Of a stretch of 64,000 nt of DNA, positions 1-12,636 are shown piece by piece (position 1 is the stretch's first letter; each line of letters opens with the position of its first letter). The position numbers and the translations under genes are program-made. The notes beneath the pieces are model-generated. The model worked only from the letters and a program-made list of their open reading frames with translations. It was not told where the DNA came from and searched no databases. This stretch comes from Lepiota brunneoincarnata (lineage: Eukaryota > Basidiomycota > Agaricomycetes > Agaricales > Agaricaceae), in NCBI GenBank assembly GCA_023014365.1, contig JAEBUN010000011.1, positions 620,001 to 684,000 of the forward strand. The letters are read 5' to 3'.

Positions 1-776
1 GAATGGGTACTCCGACGCATCCTGGTATCACAAGCCCGATTGTCCCGCTTACACTCCCACCTCATGAGGCGCTCAGAGGGGCTGGGTCAGTTCTCGATCC
101 TGTTCAGAGACGGAGCCCCCAACCGGATCCGCCCACGTGTGCCGACGCCACAATCATACATTGGTGTGATGTTTGCGTCCTACATTCGGATTCCCTGAAC
201 TTGGTTCCACGTTAATGTTCAAACGTGCTTGGTTACTGTTCCTTATGCGCTCCCTATCGCCGTGTCCTTCATCTCAGAAGCTATGCTGTGTAAGTACGCC
301 TTCCCTGCTCCCTGACATGGGACGACTGCTTAGGCAACTATTTATACTGGCTACATCTCTTGGTAAATTGACATGCGGCTCCATTTTCATATAATTTACC
401 CTCGGTTCTCTGGCATAACCCCCCATGGTTGTGCGTGCCACGAACAGGGGCTCCAGATTCTCCACTGGTTAGCTACCACCCTTCTACTTCGCGTTCTGAG
501 TATACATCACAACAAGCAAACTGGTGCAAAAATGCGGTGGCCTTGTACTCTGCATGGCAGTATGCCAGCAAGGTGTCAAATTTTCTGTTGGCAACCGGCA
601 ATACTGGTTCAAGGAACCGACAGCCGCTTTAATAATCCATGTCGCGTCTGAGTGTCTCCTCCGTATTCCCGCCTGTTCCCGGAAGCAGCACTAATCCGAA
701 GCAGTGAAGGACATGATAAAAACCCAACCTCCACAAGCTGGCTTTCAGTAAAATTTCGCCATCCAGCAAGCCAACA
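1..776. other. Left edge, no gene recognised
   Basis: Short open frames occur on both strands but none resembles a known family or joins into a spliced gene. The last 50-100 bases are probably the 5' flank of the acyl-CoA oxidase-like gene that follows. Confidence 0.4.
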
Positions 777-2630
777 ATGAGGCACCAGCTACAGGCACAC
801 CCACTCTTCCGAGCTCGCACTGAGCTTCTTTCGCCTGAAGAAAATGCCGCTATCTCATACAAACGAGCACGCCTTTTGGCCAAAGCGCATCGTGAGCCCC
901 TCCCCCACACACTGACGCTCATCTCCTTCCTCAACGTTTATTCAGCCCTCACTGCTCACGATGTATGTACAAAATTGTACACCTCGGTTCTGGGCATTGT
1001 TTAGGGATCCCCTATGTGTAACCGACACCACTATGTTCACCATCCTCGTGTGCCATATCAATTTGGCCATAGGAACACTCTCCAGGCATCTGAAGTGCCG
1101 TCCTGACCTTAAACCACTTGTTGACAAGCTTCTGCGTTTTGAAACACTTGGCTTATACCAGACAACAGAGCGTGGTCATGGCGTAGATGCCTTTAATGTA
1201 GAGACGACAGCAACCAAAACTCCCTATGGTTTCATCCTCAATACCCCGAGGGAGGAAGCGGCCAAGTACGCCACAGCTCTCCGTTCATCCTATGTACATT
1301 CAACCATGCTCTTCCAGATTTATGCCAGGGACTTCACCACGTTTCGGTATCCCAAAGGTCTCCCTTGTCATGGCACGCTTGATCGTAAACGAAAAAGACT
1401 GTGGGACTCGTTTCTTCATTGTTCCTATATGCAACGAACGTGAAATGTATAGTGGTGTCGAGTCCGTCGGACTTCCTCCCCGCAGTGGCACGCAACCATT
1501 TGATTGGTCCATCACCCGTTTCAACAACGTGCATTTACCCCCAACAGCACTCGTTTGTTCCAACATGAACTACCTTTCGCCACCTGAAAATCCACTCGAA
1601 TCTTGGTGGGACGAAATATGGCGAGTCCAAGTCGGTGGACTCGTTGTCGTAGCCCCGTTGATAACAGTTGTCAAAGGAACAGCATATATTGGGGAGCGAT
1701 ATTCGATGCATCGATCTATCACAAGTAAAGAAGGCTTACCCGTCCCCATCATGGCGTTCCGCACCCAACAATGGCCCATTACGCATGCGGCGGCTGTGGC
1801 TCTGGTATTGGACAACTGATACCCTGTCGTCGTTAATTCTGTCCTGGATAAATCCATAGTATCAAAACGTTCGACACGTCCTCATCACCATTGCTAAAAC
1901 CACTATCTACCGGCACTCTCAAAGATGTTTTCCAGAGGTTTCCGAACGTTGCGGTGCACAGGGTACCTTCGAACACAACTATATGGCAAAATGGGAGGTA
2001 AGCTTTTTGTTTTTATTTAATTTACTGGATTAGTATCTGAAGCTGAATCCCCGTAGAACGAAGCAAAGGGTGGTGTTACTGCTGAGGGTGACGTGTTACC
2101 CCTTTGTATCCGTTTATTCTCAGAATTGGTGCTCAAGCGCTATGAGCTACCACTTCCGCTACCGGAAGAATCGTTACTAGCTCACCACGCGTCAGTCTCT
2201 CCTGGAAGAAAACATCCAGCTTTTCGACACCCTCGGAAACAGTCACCGCGATGAATCGTTCAACGACCTTCTACTCCCACAATCCCAGGTCGCCGTCGAA
2301 GCCATGGGCCATGCACTTGCCTACTCTGCTGCGCTGAAGGCAGGGTTACCGAAGTATGTCCTTGACGTATACGAGGCTGCCGTCATTAGACAGGATCCAG
2401 CATGGTACTCCGAATGTGCAGGAATTACCCGGCTTGATCAAAAGTTTCGAGAAGATATGGCGGTCTCGTCCATGTTCCATCACCTGCCCACTCTCCTCTC
2501 GGAGTTCAATATGGCAGAGTATGTTGACGCCCCGATCCTTTCTGATGCCAAATGGAAGGCCTATCTGGTACGGCTTCCAGTTTACTCTGGAAATGCAGTT
2601 CCCTCCGAAACACTGCATGCTAGGATGTAG
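777..2630 (+). pseudogene. Acyl-CoA oxidase/dehydrogenase-like gene, interrupted by two frame shifts
   Basis: Acyl-CoA oxidases carry out the first, FAD-dependent step of peroxisomal beta-oxidation. Family blocks appear in order: the N-terminal HPLFRAR...SYKRAR helix, TPRFWALFRDPL, the TERGHGVD..ETTAT substrate/FAD loop, ARLIVN, GERYSMHR with FRTQQWPI, SERCGAQG..EHN near the C-terminus, and AMGHALAY. Supported introns are 892-945, 1266-1317, 1805-1859 and 1998-2056, all GT-AG and 52-59 nt. The protein ends in A-R-M, which fits the PTS1 consensus for peroxisomal import. One extra base near 978 is needed to join CTKL to TPRFW, and another near 2190-2200 to join LAHH to LLEEN. Known: the family. 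Inferred: the gene is dead, or the assembly has two single-base errors. The exact start is unsure; 777 is the first ATG before the conserved block. Confidence 0.8.
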
Positions 2631-3403
2631 ATCGTAACGTCGCTCGCACATAAGCCGCCTTCGCACCGCTTCTTTCTCTTGGACCAGACTTATCATTATT
2701 TGTACTGGTTACACATAGATATATCCATATATTATTAATGAGGTTTGTCTCTTAATTGCTCGGTTGCCGCTACCGTAGTACATCGACTTCGCCATCTTAT
2801 TCGTGTGTGTACTGTCTAGACTTGTTTCCACGCCACAGCGCATGAATACTGTCGTCTTCCACATCCTCTCGTAGTCCAGGTTAGTCCTGGGTTGCTTCTC
2901 TACCACTTTTAGTCCCCAACATAGGTCATGTGTAATGAACGGGATGATCCAATCACAATGGCAATTACAATTAGCCATCCCCTCTAGAATATAACGCCAA
3001 CTTCTTTATGCATCTATCTTCGGCTTCTGATCCCTGGAGTGTACCTAAGCCCCCTATGGTTATTTCGAGCATGTGGAGAAACTACATGTGCACATGATCA
3101 CCAAGAACTCCAGACCATGAGTCATCAACGAAGATAAGGGGGAGGACAGGTTCCGTCAAGTATTTAGGTAACTTGACGAAGAACTGAGGAACGGGTCATT
3201 GTTGGTTTCGCTAAGTATGCCGGGAACCTACACCCACCATTTCGACTCTGCAGTTTTCAAAGGTTCAGTCACTATAAACACTGGGTGGGTCAACTCATCC
3301 CCCCAGTGCGCTTGTTCATTTTGACATTGCTTGTACGGAGTTAGACTGTTCATCAATGGCCAATGGGTTGATCCTGTTGAGAAAGGAGAGATGATAGAGT
3401 GAG
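2631..3403. other. Intergenic region between oxidase and aldehyde dehydrogenase
   Basis: No convincing coding signal on either strand. It holds the oxidase 3' flank and the presumed promoter of the aldehyde dehydrogenase. A noncoding first exon of that gene could lie here but cannot be fixed from the sequence. Confidence 0.4.
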
Positions 3404-5647
3404 TTGCATCGTTTATTTGTGAAATTCAGATTCGTCTCACCAGTACGACGATGTGGTGTGAATAGTGTCATTGACCCTGGTAGGTACCTTTGGTTCACTC
3501 TCTGTCGAGGAAAAGCTTTTACTGAAAGCGTCGTCGTAGCTACTGGCAAGGTCATTACCTCAGTTGCCGGAGCATCTGCGAAAGACGTCGACATTGCAGT
3601 AGCAGCCGCCACCAAGGTGCATTCCATCGACCACCAGTTGGGGAAATGCTTATGTTTTCAAATAGGCTTACAAGACTGTATGGGGCATGAAAACTCCAGG
3701 AGTTGAACGAGGAAAATTATTAAGCAAGCTAGTAGGGTTGATGGAGAAGCATCGCGACGAAATGATTGCATTGGAAGCCCTGAATGTTGGTCAGTATCTG
3801 CCTGACCTTAGGTCAGAGAGTCGGCACCCGGCTGACACACACGGATATAGGAAAGCCTTTCAGCGAAGCCAAAAATATTGATATCAGAGCCGCGATAGAG
3901 GCGTTCAGGTATTTCGCGGGGTGGGCGGACAAGATCCATGGGAAAAACAATTGAAGTTAGTCTCCAAATCAGATACTAATCCACCCTCCCAGTCCGTACG
4001 CTTACTTCAATCAGACAACAGAGAAGAAAATGGCTTATACAAGACATGAGCCCTTCGGCGTTGTTGTGCGTTTTTTTCTCGGCCTATTTGTCGGGGCAAT
4101 TTGAGTGTGACGTGGAACGTTTGCTACTGCAGGGTGCAATTACGCCCTGGAATGTCCCGCTCGTGAGTCCAGTTGATCTGAGGAGAACGTAGTATCTAAT
4201 AGAGAACTCGCCAGTTGATGGTCTCTTGGAAGCTTGGACCCGCCCTGGCAACGGGGAACACAGTCGTTCTCAAGGTGTGTGATCAATAGGGGATTTTCCG
4301 TCAATGGAAGGTTGACAACAGGGTTCAGCCATCAGAAATAACACCCCTTACCGCACATTTCCTAGCGGATCTCATAAACGAGGCAGGATTCCCCCCGGGT
4401 GTAGTCAATTTTGTCACTGGATATGGTGAGCTCAGAAGCATGCATTAATCCAAACGCGGGAACCGACCTAGCACACACAGGAAATATTGCCGGAGAAGCC
4501 ATCTCTACTCACCCTTTGATTACAAAAATTGCATTCACGGGAAGCACGCTTACAGGACGTAAGATATTGAAAGCAGCAGCGGAGTCGAACCTCAAGAAAG
4601 TCTCCCTGGAGCTAGGCGGGAAAAGTCCAACCATAATCTTCGATGATGTTGACCTCGACCAAGCTCTCAAATGGACAAACAACGGTATCTTGTGCGTTTA
4701 TCTCAGTTAGTTCTCGTGCACGATCCTGACAAACGCGCTACTGATATATAGCCTTAACACGGGTGGGTCTTCTCCCATGATTCAGTTAACAATGGAACTT
4801 GAATCCAAAAATTGGAACAAAACAGGTCAAAATTGCACAGCTGGTTCTCGGATCTATGTGCAAGAAGGTATCTATGACCAGTTCCTCGAAGGATTCACCA
4901 AGATTGCGGAAACCCTCACCAGGGCTACTGGAGGCCCATTTGAGCAAGGTGTCATGCGTGGCCCTCAGGTGTCACAAATCCAGTTTGACGTGAGTCCACT
5001 GGCTTATGACAGAATGGTTCTTCAACTATTGAGATGATAGCGAGTCATGGGATATATCAATTCCGGAAAGACTGAGGGTGCACGGGTTCATATTGGTGGT
5101 GAAAGACACGGAGAAGAAGGATACTTCGTTAAACCTACGATTTTTGTCGATGCGAGGCCGGACATGAAAATCATGCGAGAAGAGATTTTCGGTCCAGTCT
5201 GTTCCATTGTTAAGTTCAAGACGGAAGAAGGTGAATCATGATGCCTGAGATCATGTTGTATTTTGAGGTACTGATCATTGTCGAGTAGAGGTGACAGAAT
5301 GGGCAAATGATACAGCATATGGTCTGGGTGCCAATGTTTTAACGGAGAACGTGAGTCGGGCGATCAGGATGGCACATGCTCTTGAAGCTGGAAGTGTTTG
5401 GGTAAGACTTTGGATTTGCCATGACGCTGGAGAGATTAGTGACAGTCTTACTAGATTAATTGCACGCAATGGTTTGAGAACACTGTTCCCTTCGGGGGAT
5501 ATAAGCAGTCCGGGATAGGTAGAGAGGCCGGAGAATATGCCCTCGATACGTGAGTGCATGTGTTTCTCGAAGATCTTCAAGCTGACACGGCATTAAAGCT
5601 ACACCCAGGTCAAAGCCGTCCACATCAATATCGGTCAGAAATTGTGA
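3404..5647 (+). CDS. NAD(P)-dependent aldehyde dehydrogenase (5' end unresolved)
   Basis: Oxidises aldehydes to carboxylic acids, probably in the cytosol. Family blocks read in order through many small exons: [102 protein letters not shown] with the general-base Glu, GQNCTAGS with the catalytic Cys, [23 protein letters not shown] and a C-terminal [13 protein letters not shown] introns that keep frame: 3617-3665, 3790-3850, 4066-4132, 4163-4214, 4275-4328, 4426-4480, 4692-4751, 4763-4825, 4990-5040, 5231-5288, 5402-5454, 5550-5598. Exon 4752-4762 is only 11 nt. The junction at 3940-3995 does not splice in frame with canonical sites and follows a run of five A. The N-terminal 20-30 residues are not clear, so 3404 is only the in-frame limit. 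Confidence 0.88.
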
Positions 5648-7069
5648 AAGAGAGAAACAAACGTGTATATATAATGTTGTAAATGTACATACATCGTGAT
5701 TCCCTGAAAACGAATTGCTGGTAGCTTAAGAACGATGTCCAAGTAAAGCCACTTATGTTAGCTGGGGTTCATACATACAGGGCCCGGACACATAGCTTCA
5801 AATGTCAGACAGGGAATCGGTTTCAGTATGGCTAGACTGAGAGGGGAAAAGAGCACGAGGCTCTGGTTTCAATCCGTGAGCACAGGAAGAAGCTCTGTCT
5901 CGCCACTCGGAGGATTGACCGTGTTATACACTAAGCTGGTTTAGTCGCTGAAACGCTCATCTTCCACAGCTCCATTGGTCCTCCTCTACACCTTACACAC
6001 ATGCCCTTCTATCCCCTCGGTGCTCTCCCTCAAAGTCACTGGCAACGAAAAACACAACTGGCAAGAAAACGAAGCGCCAAGTCTCCTTAGCTTGTCTCCC
6101 CTCCAATCATTATATCAGTGGGCAGCATTAGCAACAAAATGGGACCATGCACATACTTATGCGGACGGGGCGGGAACATTGCAGCTATTGAGAGAGGAAG
6201 GGGTGGTGCTTGGCTCGATGTGATGCACAGGGAGTTCGTCAAAGATGAGCCATGTGGTTGGAAATAAATAGCGTTGGTATGCAAAATCCGGGGTACTATC
6301 GACGGTCTGTGAACAATGTCTAAGCTTATCCGTTAGATGACTGGATAATATCACAAGCTCTAGTGAGCGACCACTTGGAGGAGTTTCAGGCCTTCCCTAT
6401 CTACGATTCTCACCCTAGACAGACATGTAAGACTTTTTTACTTGGCTCTGATCCTCCTATTCAACAGCAGTACTGGGTTTAACACAAGCATAAATTCTCC
6501 TCAAACCGTACAGTACTGACCTCAACGCAACCCAGGGGATATCGCTGATCCGGGATGTTTGATCCGAAAGCCCAAGTATTCCCTTTTATGGCAAATCGTC
6601 ATGCTGATGTTTTGTCCGACGTTCGTTATGGAGAGGTGGATGTTTCAACTACGTGCACAGCCGGGTGGCAGCCTCTACAGCAGCGCCTCTCATTGGTTGG
6701 TGAGCATCACGGGGATTTGCTGGTCAGTGGAAGTTCCTCTGGTAAGACAAGTGGGCTGTCTTGAAAACTGAGTGATTGTTTACAACTGGAGAAGCTACAT
6801 GGTCGATACTGACAATTAGGAGTCTGAGATAGAAATAGTATAGACAAAGGGGAAAAGACGCTTCGATGGGATGTCTGTACTGTACCGTAATAATTCTACT
6901 CCAAGTCCAAGAAATGAGATAGATCATCTTGAATAGCGACGGCGATAGGGCCTCTCTATGATATGGCCCTGTATGGATACCTTTTTTTCAGTCACGGGTG
7001 TCAGCAGCGGGGAAAACTGACGTACCTAATGAGAATTTGTTCAATAGTTTCTCAATAACACGGCCTAAT
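5648..7069. other. Gene-poor region
   Basis: Contains short open frames on both strands (for example 5975-6223, + and 6724-6927, -) that match nothing I recognise. The part at 6724-6927 might hold a later exon of the minus-strand membrane-protein remnant to its right, but no splice chain could be established. Confidence 0.35.
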
Positions 7070-7337
7070 GAAGCCGAAGATCGTCAACCCTATTTGTGCT
7101 AGAGCCCCAATAATGATAGCAATCATCGTTATTTGCAGTACCCAATCCCACTTGTATGACATCGTTTCCGGGAGCGCATTTTCGATATCAGACAGTGCTC
7201 CCATTGGCAGGGTGGCAGGCAGCCGGTGGGTAATTCTGGGCAGAGTCGGTGTATGGTGACGGGAACTGACTACTGGGCGGGAATTCTACGTGTGAGGTCG
7301 GGAACGGACGGTTGCCCTGGTCTGTTTGGCTTGCCAT
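7070..7337 (-). pseudogene. Possible small membrane-protein gene, frame-shifted
   Basis: On the minus strand an ATG at 7337 starts a polar, Pro/Ser-rich segment (MASQTDQGNRPFP, then about 30 more residues). A one-base change of frame near 7190-7200 leads into ALSDIENALPETMSYKWDW and a strongly hydrophobic stretch of about 22 residues (ITMIAIIIGALAQIGLTIFG), a good transmembrane helix, before a stop near 7070. The mix of cytosolic-looking N-terminus and single helix suggests a real gene remnant or first exon. I do not recognise a family and assign no function. Later exons, if any, would lie to the left. Confidence 0.35.
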
Positions 7338-8535
7338 CGTGTAGCTACTTGGATGGGGAGATGATGGTGGCTGTCTTGGTGTGTTCGTTGTTCAGTTGTC
7401 GTGGGCTTATCATGTTTCATGATGTCATGCCTGGTGAGACTCGACATCGCCACTACCGAACATGATCTGAAAGGGTCAACGCCTCTTGCTGGACATACGA
7501 TAGTCTAGCGATGTATGATAGTAGTTGAAGAAATTTATTCATAGAGGTGGTACACCCCGGGGTGCCTTCAGCGGCACGGACCACTTAGTTCTACCTCGTG
7601 CCACCATCTTTCAATTAATTCGAGAGATCCAAGCACAGGCCAGACATATCATTAGCGCTAGTCACTTCTGTAAATACTCCGGCGGCCAGGTGTTGCAAAT
7701 CTTTTGGAAAATCGCACTGAACCTACAATCGCATTGTTGGTGGTCCCACAATACAGGAGTATTTTAAATCGTTGACTACGAGGATAAAAGTGCCGGAATA
7801 ACCCAGTTGGCTAATTAACCGAACACACAAAGAAAGAGGAGCCTGGATTGACAACACTTGTATTTTGGGACACAGCCAAACCCGAATGACGTCCGTGTCT
7901 TGCGGGAGAGGGTAAAACTCTGAGGGCTCCTGCCAGCCGGACAAGCACACAACGAAGTTCTCCACCCTCGTGCCGCAGCCAGTAGGTGTGGGATCTCCGG
8001 AACTTGCTGAAGCGAAAACTTCTGCATTCAGATAAGCGGTTACATGATATCATCCTTCTCAGTCAAGGTGGCGCTTGGGACTTAAAAGAAGTTAGACAAG
8101 CGTTTTATCTGACCCCTATCTACGCTTATCTACGTCGTGGGCCATACGTAAGGGTAAAAGAAGCCGACTCTAACTTCAAGCCATTCTTCTCCCCCCCCCC
8201 CCCCCACTCGCATGACTGCGGAGGGTGCCATATCATTATCGCCGATGATGTACTTGAATCTGCACAGCGGTCAGGTGGTCACTGATACACTTACGCCACC
8301 CCCCACTGGCCATTTCATTTCAAGAGCCGTTTTCAGCTACTGTAATTCTAATTCTAATCTTTGACGTTTAACGCCGATACACGAAACATCTATTCCGAAC
8401 AATCTCCCATGGCAATCAGCCAGTCAATTAATTTGTGACTATCTAAACGAAAAATGATATAGAATCTGTAAAATAAATAGATAGTCCTAACAAATGATCG
8501 TGATTTATTTTATCCACGACACACCACGTTATTCT
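7338..8535. other. Intergenic region with a poly-C run
   Basis: No gene recognised. A run of about 15 C lies near 8193-8207. The right end is the 3' flank of the transporter on the minus strand. Confidence 0.4.
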
Positions 8536-11269
8536 TCATTTCGTTCGCGACGCCTCGAACAAACCTCGCGAGAACTTACTCCGCTGCCGTATAGCGGGTC
8601 CATAAAAGAATAATATCTTGAACAAGAGAGAGCGGGTTCAGCACCCTAATGATCGGAGGGGGAAAAAAACCACTCACATAAGGAATTGGAATCATCAAGA
8701 CAGGCCAGCCCCCCAAAAAGAGTATTAGCCCACTTGTAATCCAAAGCAGAATACATTTGCGCCGTGAATAATGGGAACGCGGTAGCGCTCAGATTACCTA
8801 GCAGTCATTTTTCGTGAGGTGGGGGCTTCCGGGCAAGGTTAGAATCAACATACGTGCAAGGACTCTGTCCGGCGAGAGCAGATGAGGCGAACGGGCCATA
8901 ACTTCGACCCAATTACATTAGCCAGAGGTCGAAAGAAATGGATTTTCTTGAACTTACCAATCAGCCAGATACGAGAACACAGCGAGATAAACTATAAACA
9001 TCGCCCAGATGAAAAGCTAATTAATTAAGAATCAGCCTACATATCCCAACTTCGCTCGAAGGTGTATAAGAGAAACTTACTGTTATCCCGATGGCCAATG
9101 CGATCCAATGCACCTGCCGTAGAGAGCTCCAGGCGTAGATGAACATAGCCACGGGTAGGAGGAAGGCTGCACCGCAAGCACAGTAGAGGCGTGCTTCTGG
9201 ACCTCGTACTGGATGGATATTTCCTGTTCATGCGAGGTGAGTTATCTTGGCGTGAGCCTGGAGTTTGAGCAAGGAACGCACTTGTACAGGTACTCTTGAT
9301 AGAAATTCGTTGCGAACCCGAGAAGAGACCCGATTCTACGATCACGATGAGAATACATGAAACCAGAAAGGAGAGTTGCTACTCACAGCATTGTTAAGAA
9401 CACGAGACCAATTTGACCAATATTAAAATCGTGCAATGTACGAAACACCGCTGCGATAGATCTATTAAGAGCACGTCAGTAAAGAGTATCATCAACGTAA
9501 AAGACTACGTACTGGATCATGCAATATGTGACACCCCAAGCGAACCCGATCCACAACTATCGAATCGTCCGGGTTAGTGAATATCGTTGCAAACATACCG
9601 CAGCCACAAGGCAGCAAACACTCACACTAAAACTAGCAACAATCGGCTCCGTGACCAACAAGGTCTTTTACCAAAGATCTCAGCCGACGCGTGATGAAAT
9701 AGTGGACAACAAAGGGACTCACAAACCGGCCTCGTACAAGAGACCCAAATCATACTCCGTAAACTCGGCCTCTCATCTTGAACTCTCGCACGATACCTAT
9801 TATCACCCGTCTTCTTCCTCAATCGTTTCGCCCTCCGTGTCAAAAGTACCGTCGAGCGCGTTTCTTTAAGGAGGAATGGAAGAAGGACGAGGTACAGCCC
9901 GGCAACCCTACATATGCACACATCCCCGACAGTCAGAACCCCAGCGGAAGGAGCAGGTTGATGGTAGAACACTCACATCAACTGAATCCATTGAATCCAC
10001 CGCCAACCAAGTTGAGGATTCATCTCTATCCAACCTGCTATTGCTGGTCCAATACCATTTCCGCCTAGCGCGGCTACGGAGAATATCGCCATGGGCAATC
10101 CTCGTCTGTCAATCAACACCCCCCGATCAGCCAACAAGTAAACAAATGTGAAAGTTTGGGACGTACTCTGATGGTGCCCAGATATCAGCGATAGTACCAC
10201 CAACCATCGTGGCTCCTGTCGAGCCAAATGAACCCTGTAAGAATCGCGCCACGATAACTGTCTGAATGTTGTTCGCTCTGATAAATTTTTATTTTCATTT
10301 TTTTAATTTTAACCGAGTCAGAAGTCCGGAGATACGAGATCTGGCCAGAAACTTACTTACAGTCCTATCATGAGGTACATTGACGTGAAACCGATACCAG
10401 AGCCAATGTAGAGCGGTTGGCGACCGAATTCCTCTGAGAAAGACGCGGTGACGAGTGGGACGACGCCGAACCCGAGGGCATAGACGCTTAGGCCGATGGT
10501 TGCTTGGAAGGGTGTGCAGTTGAGGTCTCGTATCATTGTAGGGATGCCCATATTATATGATGCTGCGGTACATGCTGTGAAAGGAAGGGAGGGAAAAGTT
10601 GATAAGAATTGATGTGGACGAGAGCGGGGAGATATATACCGGTTATCAGAGTTGAGAAACATGCGATTGCGGTGATTGTCCATTTGGTGGCTTGAGAAAA
10701 GTTGGCGGGATTTCTTCGGTCTCCGGGTTTAAAGTCGACCTTGAGAGATTGAGACGCGTGTGTGGATAGGGGTTGTTCGGGGTACTTACGTAGATAGGCC
10801 CTCCTTGGGTAGACGTAACCGACTCGATTTCCTTCCCCTTCCCTTTCTCAAGCACCGAGAGGTCTTGCTTCAGCTCACTACCACTATCTGAACCAGTATC
10901 GAAACGGATTAAACTGAGCCTGAAGTTCCCGGCCATTTCGTCGATTGCCTTTACGAACACGGGATCATCCAAGGCTGGACTGTGGGGTGTAAGATCCACC
11001 ATGCCGTGAACCTTCCCGTCGAGATGGACTCCTTGAGCTGTGATGTCTATAGTCCCCTCGCTGTCGGGGTACTCGCTCCTAGAATCCGAGGTTGGAGGGC
11101 GTAGCGAACGGCGGCCGAGGGATTTGAGGCTAAGGCGGAGTTTCTTGATGCCGGACATGTCCTCGAGTGCCTTGGCGAATTCTGGATCTCGGGGGACTGG
11201 GCTATCGTTTGGGTTGGGTACGTCATGGAGGTCGACCTCTTCGAATTCGAAGGGGTCGGGGGAGTGCAT
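8536..11269 (-). CDS. Major facilitator superfamily transporter, DHA1/polyamine-type
   Basis: A 12-helix drug/H+ antiporter of the fungal TPO-like DHA1 group, expected in the plasma or vacuolar membrane. The ATG is at 11269. Exon 1 (10790-11269) encodes an acidic cytosolic tail of about 160 residues. The first helix follows (KWTITAIACFSTLIT, exon 10640-10739), then MIRDLNCTPFQATIGLS, SEEFGRQPLY (loop 2-3 motif A), VARFLQGSFGSTGATMVGG, PMAIFSVAALGGNGIGPAIAG, the central loop LKETRSTVLLTRRAKRLRKK, LLVTEPIVASF, WGVTYCMI, GLVFLTM, GFATNFYQEYLY, LLPVAMFIYAW, WAMFIVYLAVFSYLADW, YGPFASSALAGQS, ATAFPLFTAQMYSALDYKWANTL (in two parts) and a tail ILFFYGPAIRQRSKF. All the expected segments are present, split by many introns of about 50 nt. 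Near 8720 a T5G6 run must lose or gain a base for the last helix (LMIPIPY) to stay in frame. Confidence 0.85.
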
Positions 11270-12636
11270 GGTGTAAAAGGTAAAACAGACAAACAATGAA
11301 AGAGCAAAAGGTCTCGAGGGAGAGGAGAAAATATGAAAATGAGACCACGGGTAGAATGAAAGGATAGAAATCGAACGGAGGAGGAAGGAGGATGAAGAGA
11401 AGGAGGATGAAGAGAAGGAGGATGAAGGACAAGAGTAGGACTCCCCAGCCGGTGCGGCACACGGGTAACGGAGATTTGTATGCTGAAACCCAAAGGCCCC
11501 TTCAGGTCCGTTCCCCCCTGGCTGGGTTATAACAGCCACCCACAAAAAGCCCCGGCCGTGTTATGTAGAGTTTAGTCAAATCGACGTCAGAGGCCATCTT
11601 GCGTTCCTATTAAGGTTCGGAGTTGACTTTCTTGGACTGCCGACTGTCCACGAGGCGTCCTGCGTGACTCGGTGAGCATGTGCTCGATCTGGTACAAGCA
11701 TAGTCCTGAACTGTGGGGGACGGAATGGTGGTTGGGTGGAACCGAAATTGATCGATTTGCGCGCTTAGAGGACCTGCGGAATGTTGTTATTTTTGTTGAC
11801 GGCCGTCGGGGTAGAACTATAAATAACACAGAAATTAAGCTAACAAACAGAGGGTTTAGATCCTCTCCCTGGGTAGCCTGAAGCTAATGCAGACGGAAGA
11901 GATGAAGAGCAAGGGTATACACGACGAGAAATTGTTGCGTTCCGCCATAGAGACCAGGGAGGAGGGGGGGGAGGGGCGGAACTCACATAGGTGGCAGTAA
12001 TCCACGGCCGACACGGCCATGGTGACAAGCCCAGAGCTTCAGAAGCGCGACCACAGGTTTCAGATCTTCCGGCTAAGTATCCACCCCGTGGCTGGGTGAG
12101 TGACCTGAATAAGCATCCACCCGTCCTGCCGATGCTGATTGAAAGGCGACCTGTCAGAGCAGCGAGTATAATTGAGGTGACGCTATCTTGTGAGTTTAGT
12201 GCATCCATGTCCAACAGGATCATCTTGCACCCTGTTCAGAATGGTAAGTTACTAATACTCCTGGGTACTGGATACTTACAGGATTCAGGCGTGAGGCTAC
12301 GAATAGAACTGTCCGCCGGCTCCTTAATAGATGCCCCAACGCATAGTTCCGCCCAAATTGTGTTGCGTCATCTCTCGTCCAAAATGGTAAAGAGCCTCGT
12401 GAAGGAAAATTGAGGTTGAGAGACACATGTGGGCTGGGAGACGGCGGGAGAAGTGGTTGGTTGATCACGTGAGTAATATTATTTGCTTGTGCATGTTTGG
12501 TTCGTCTCCCTTTGTCCCTTGTTCCATTGTGGGCTCCGTCGCCAGTGTTCCTCTCAATCACAACCACCACCATCAGCACACACCCTGCGATACCCTTTTT
12601 CTTCTGATTTTTGTGGACGAAAACGCGACTTTGGTC
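11270..12636. other. Divergent promoter region between transporter and basic-protein gene
   Basis: No gene recognised; open frames here (for example 11840-12223, - and 11991-12413, +) have no family signal. It should hold the upstream regions of both divergent genes. A purine-rich tandem repeat lies just upstream of the transporter ATG. Confidence 0.4.
11385..11429. repeat. Short tandem repeat, three copies of 15 nt
   Basis: The unit AAGGAGGATGAAGAG occurs three times in a row, the last copy with two changes at its end. It lies about 115-160 bp upstream of the transporter start codon, in its probable 5' leader or promoter, and reads as a polypyrimidine tract on the transporter's sense strand. 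Confidence 0.85.

Noticed and set aside
2709..2978. 89-codon minus-strand frame between oxidase and aldehyde dehydrogenase
   Set aside because: No homology-like pattern, no splice partner and no plausible promoter.
8190..8210. Poly-C run of about 15
   Set aside because: A simple homopolymer in a gene-poor region; no partner structure or periodicity.
11047..11493. Overlapping minus-strand frames rich in Ser, Phe and Leu before the transporter start
   Set aside because: They come from the purine-rich tandem repeat and from alternative frames of the transporter's first exon.
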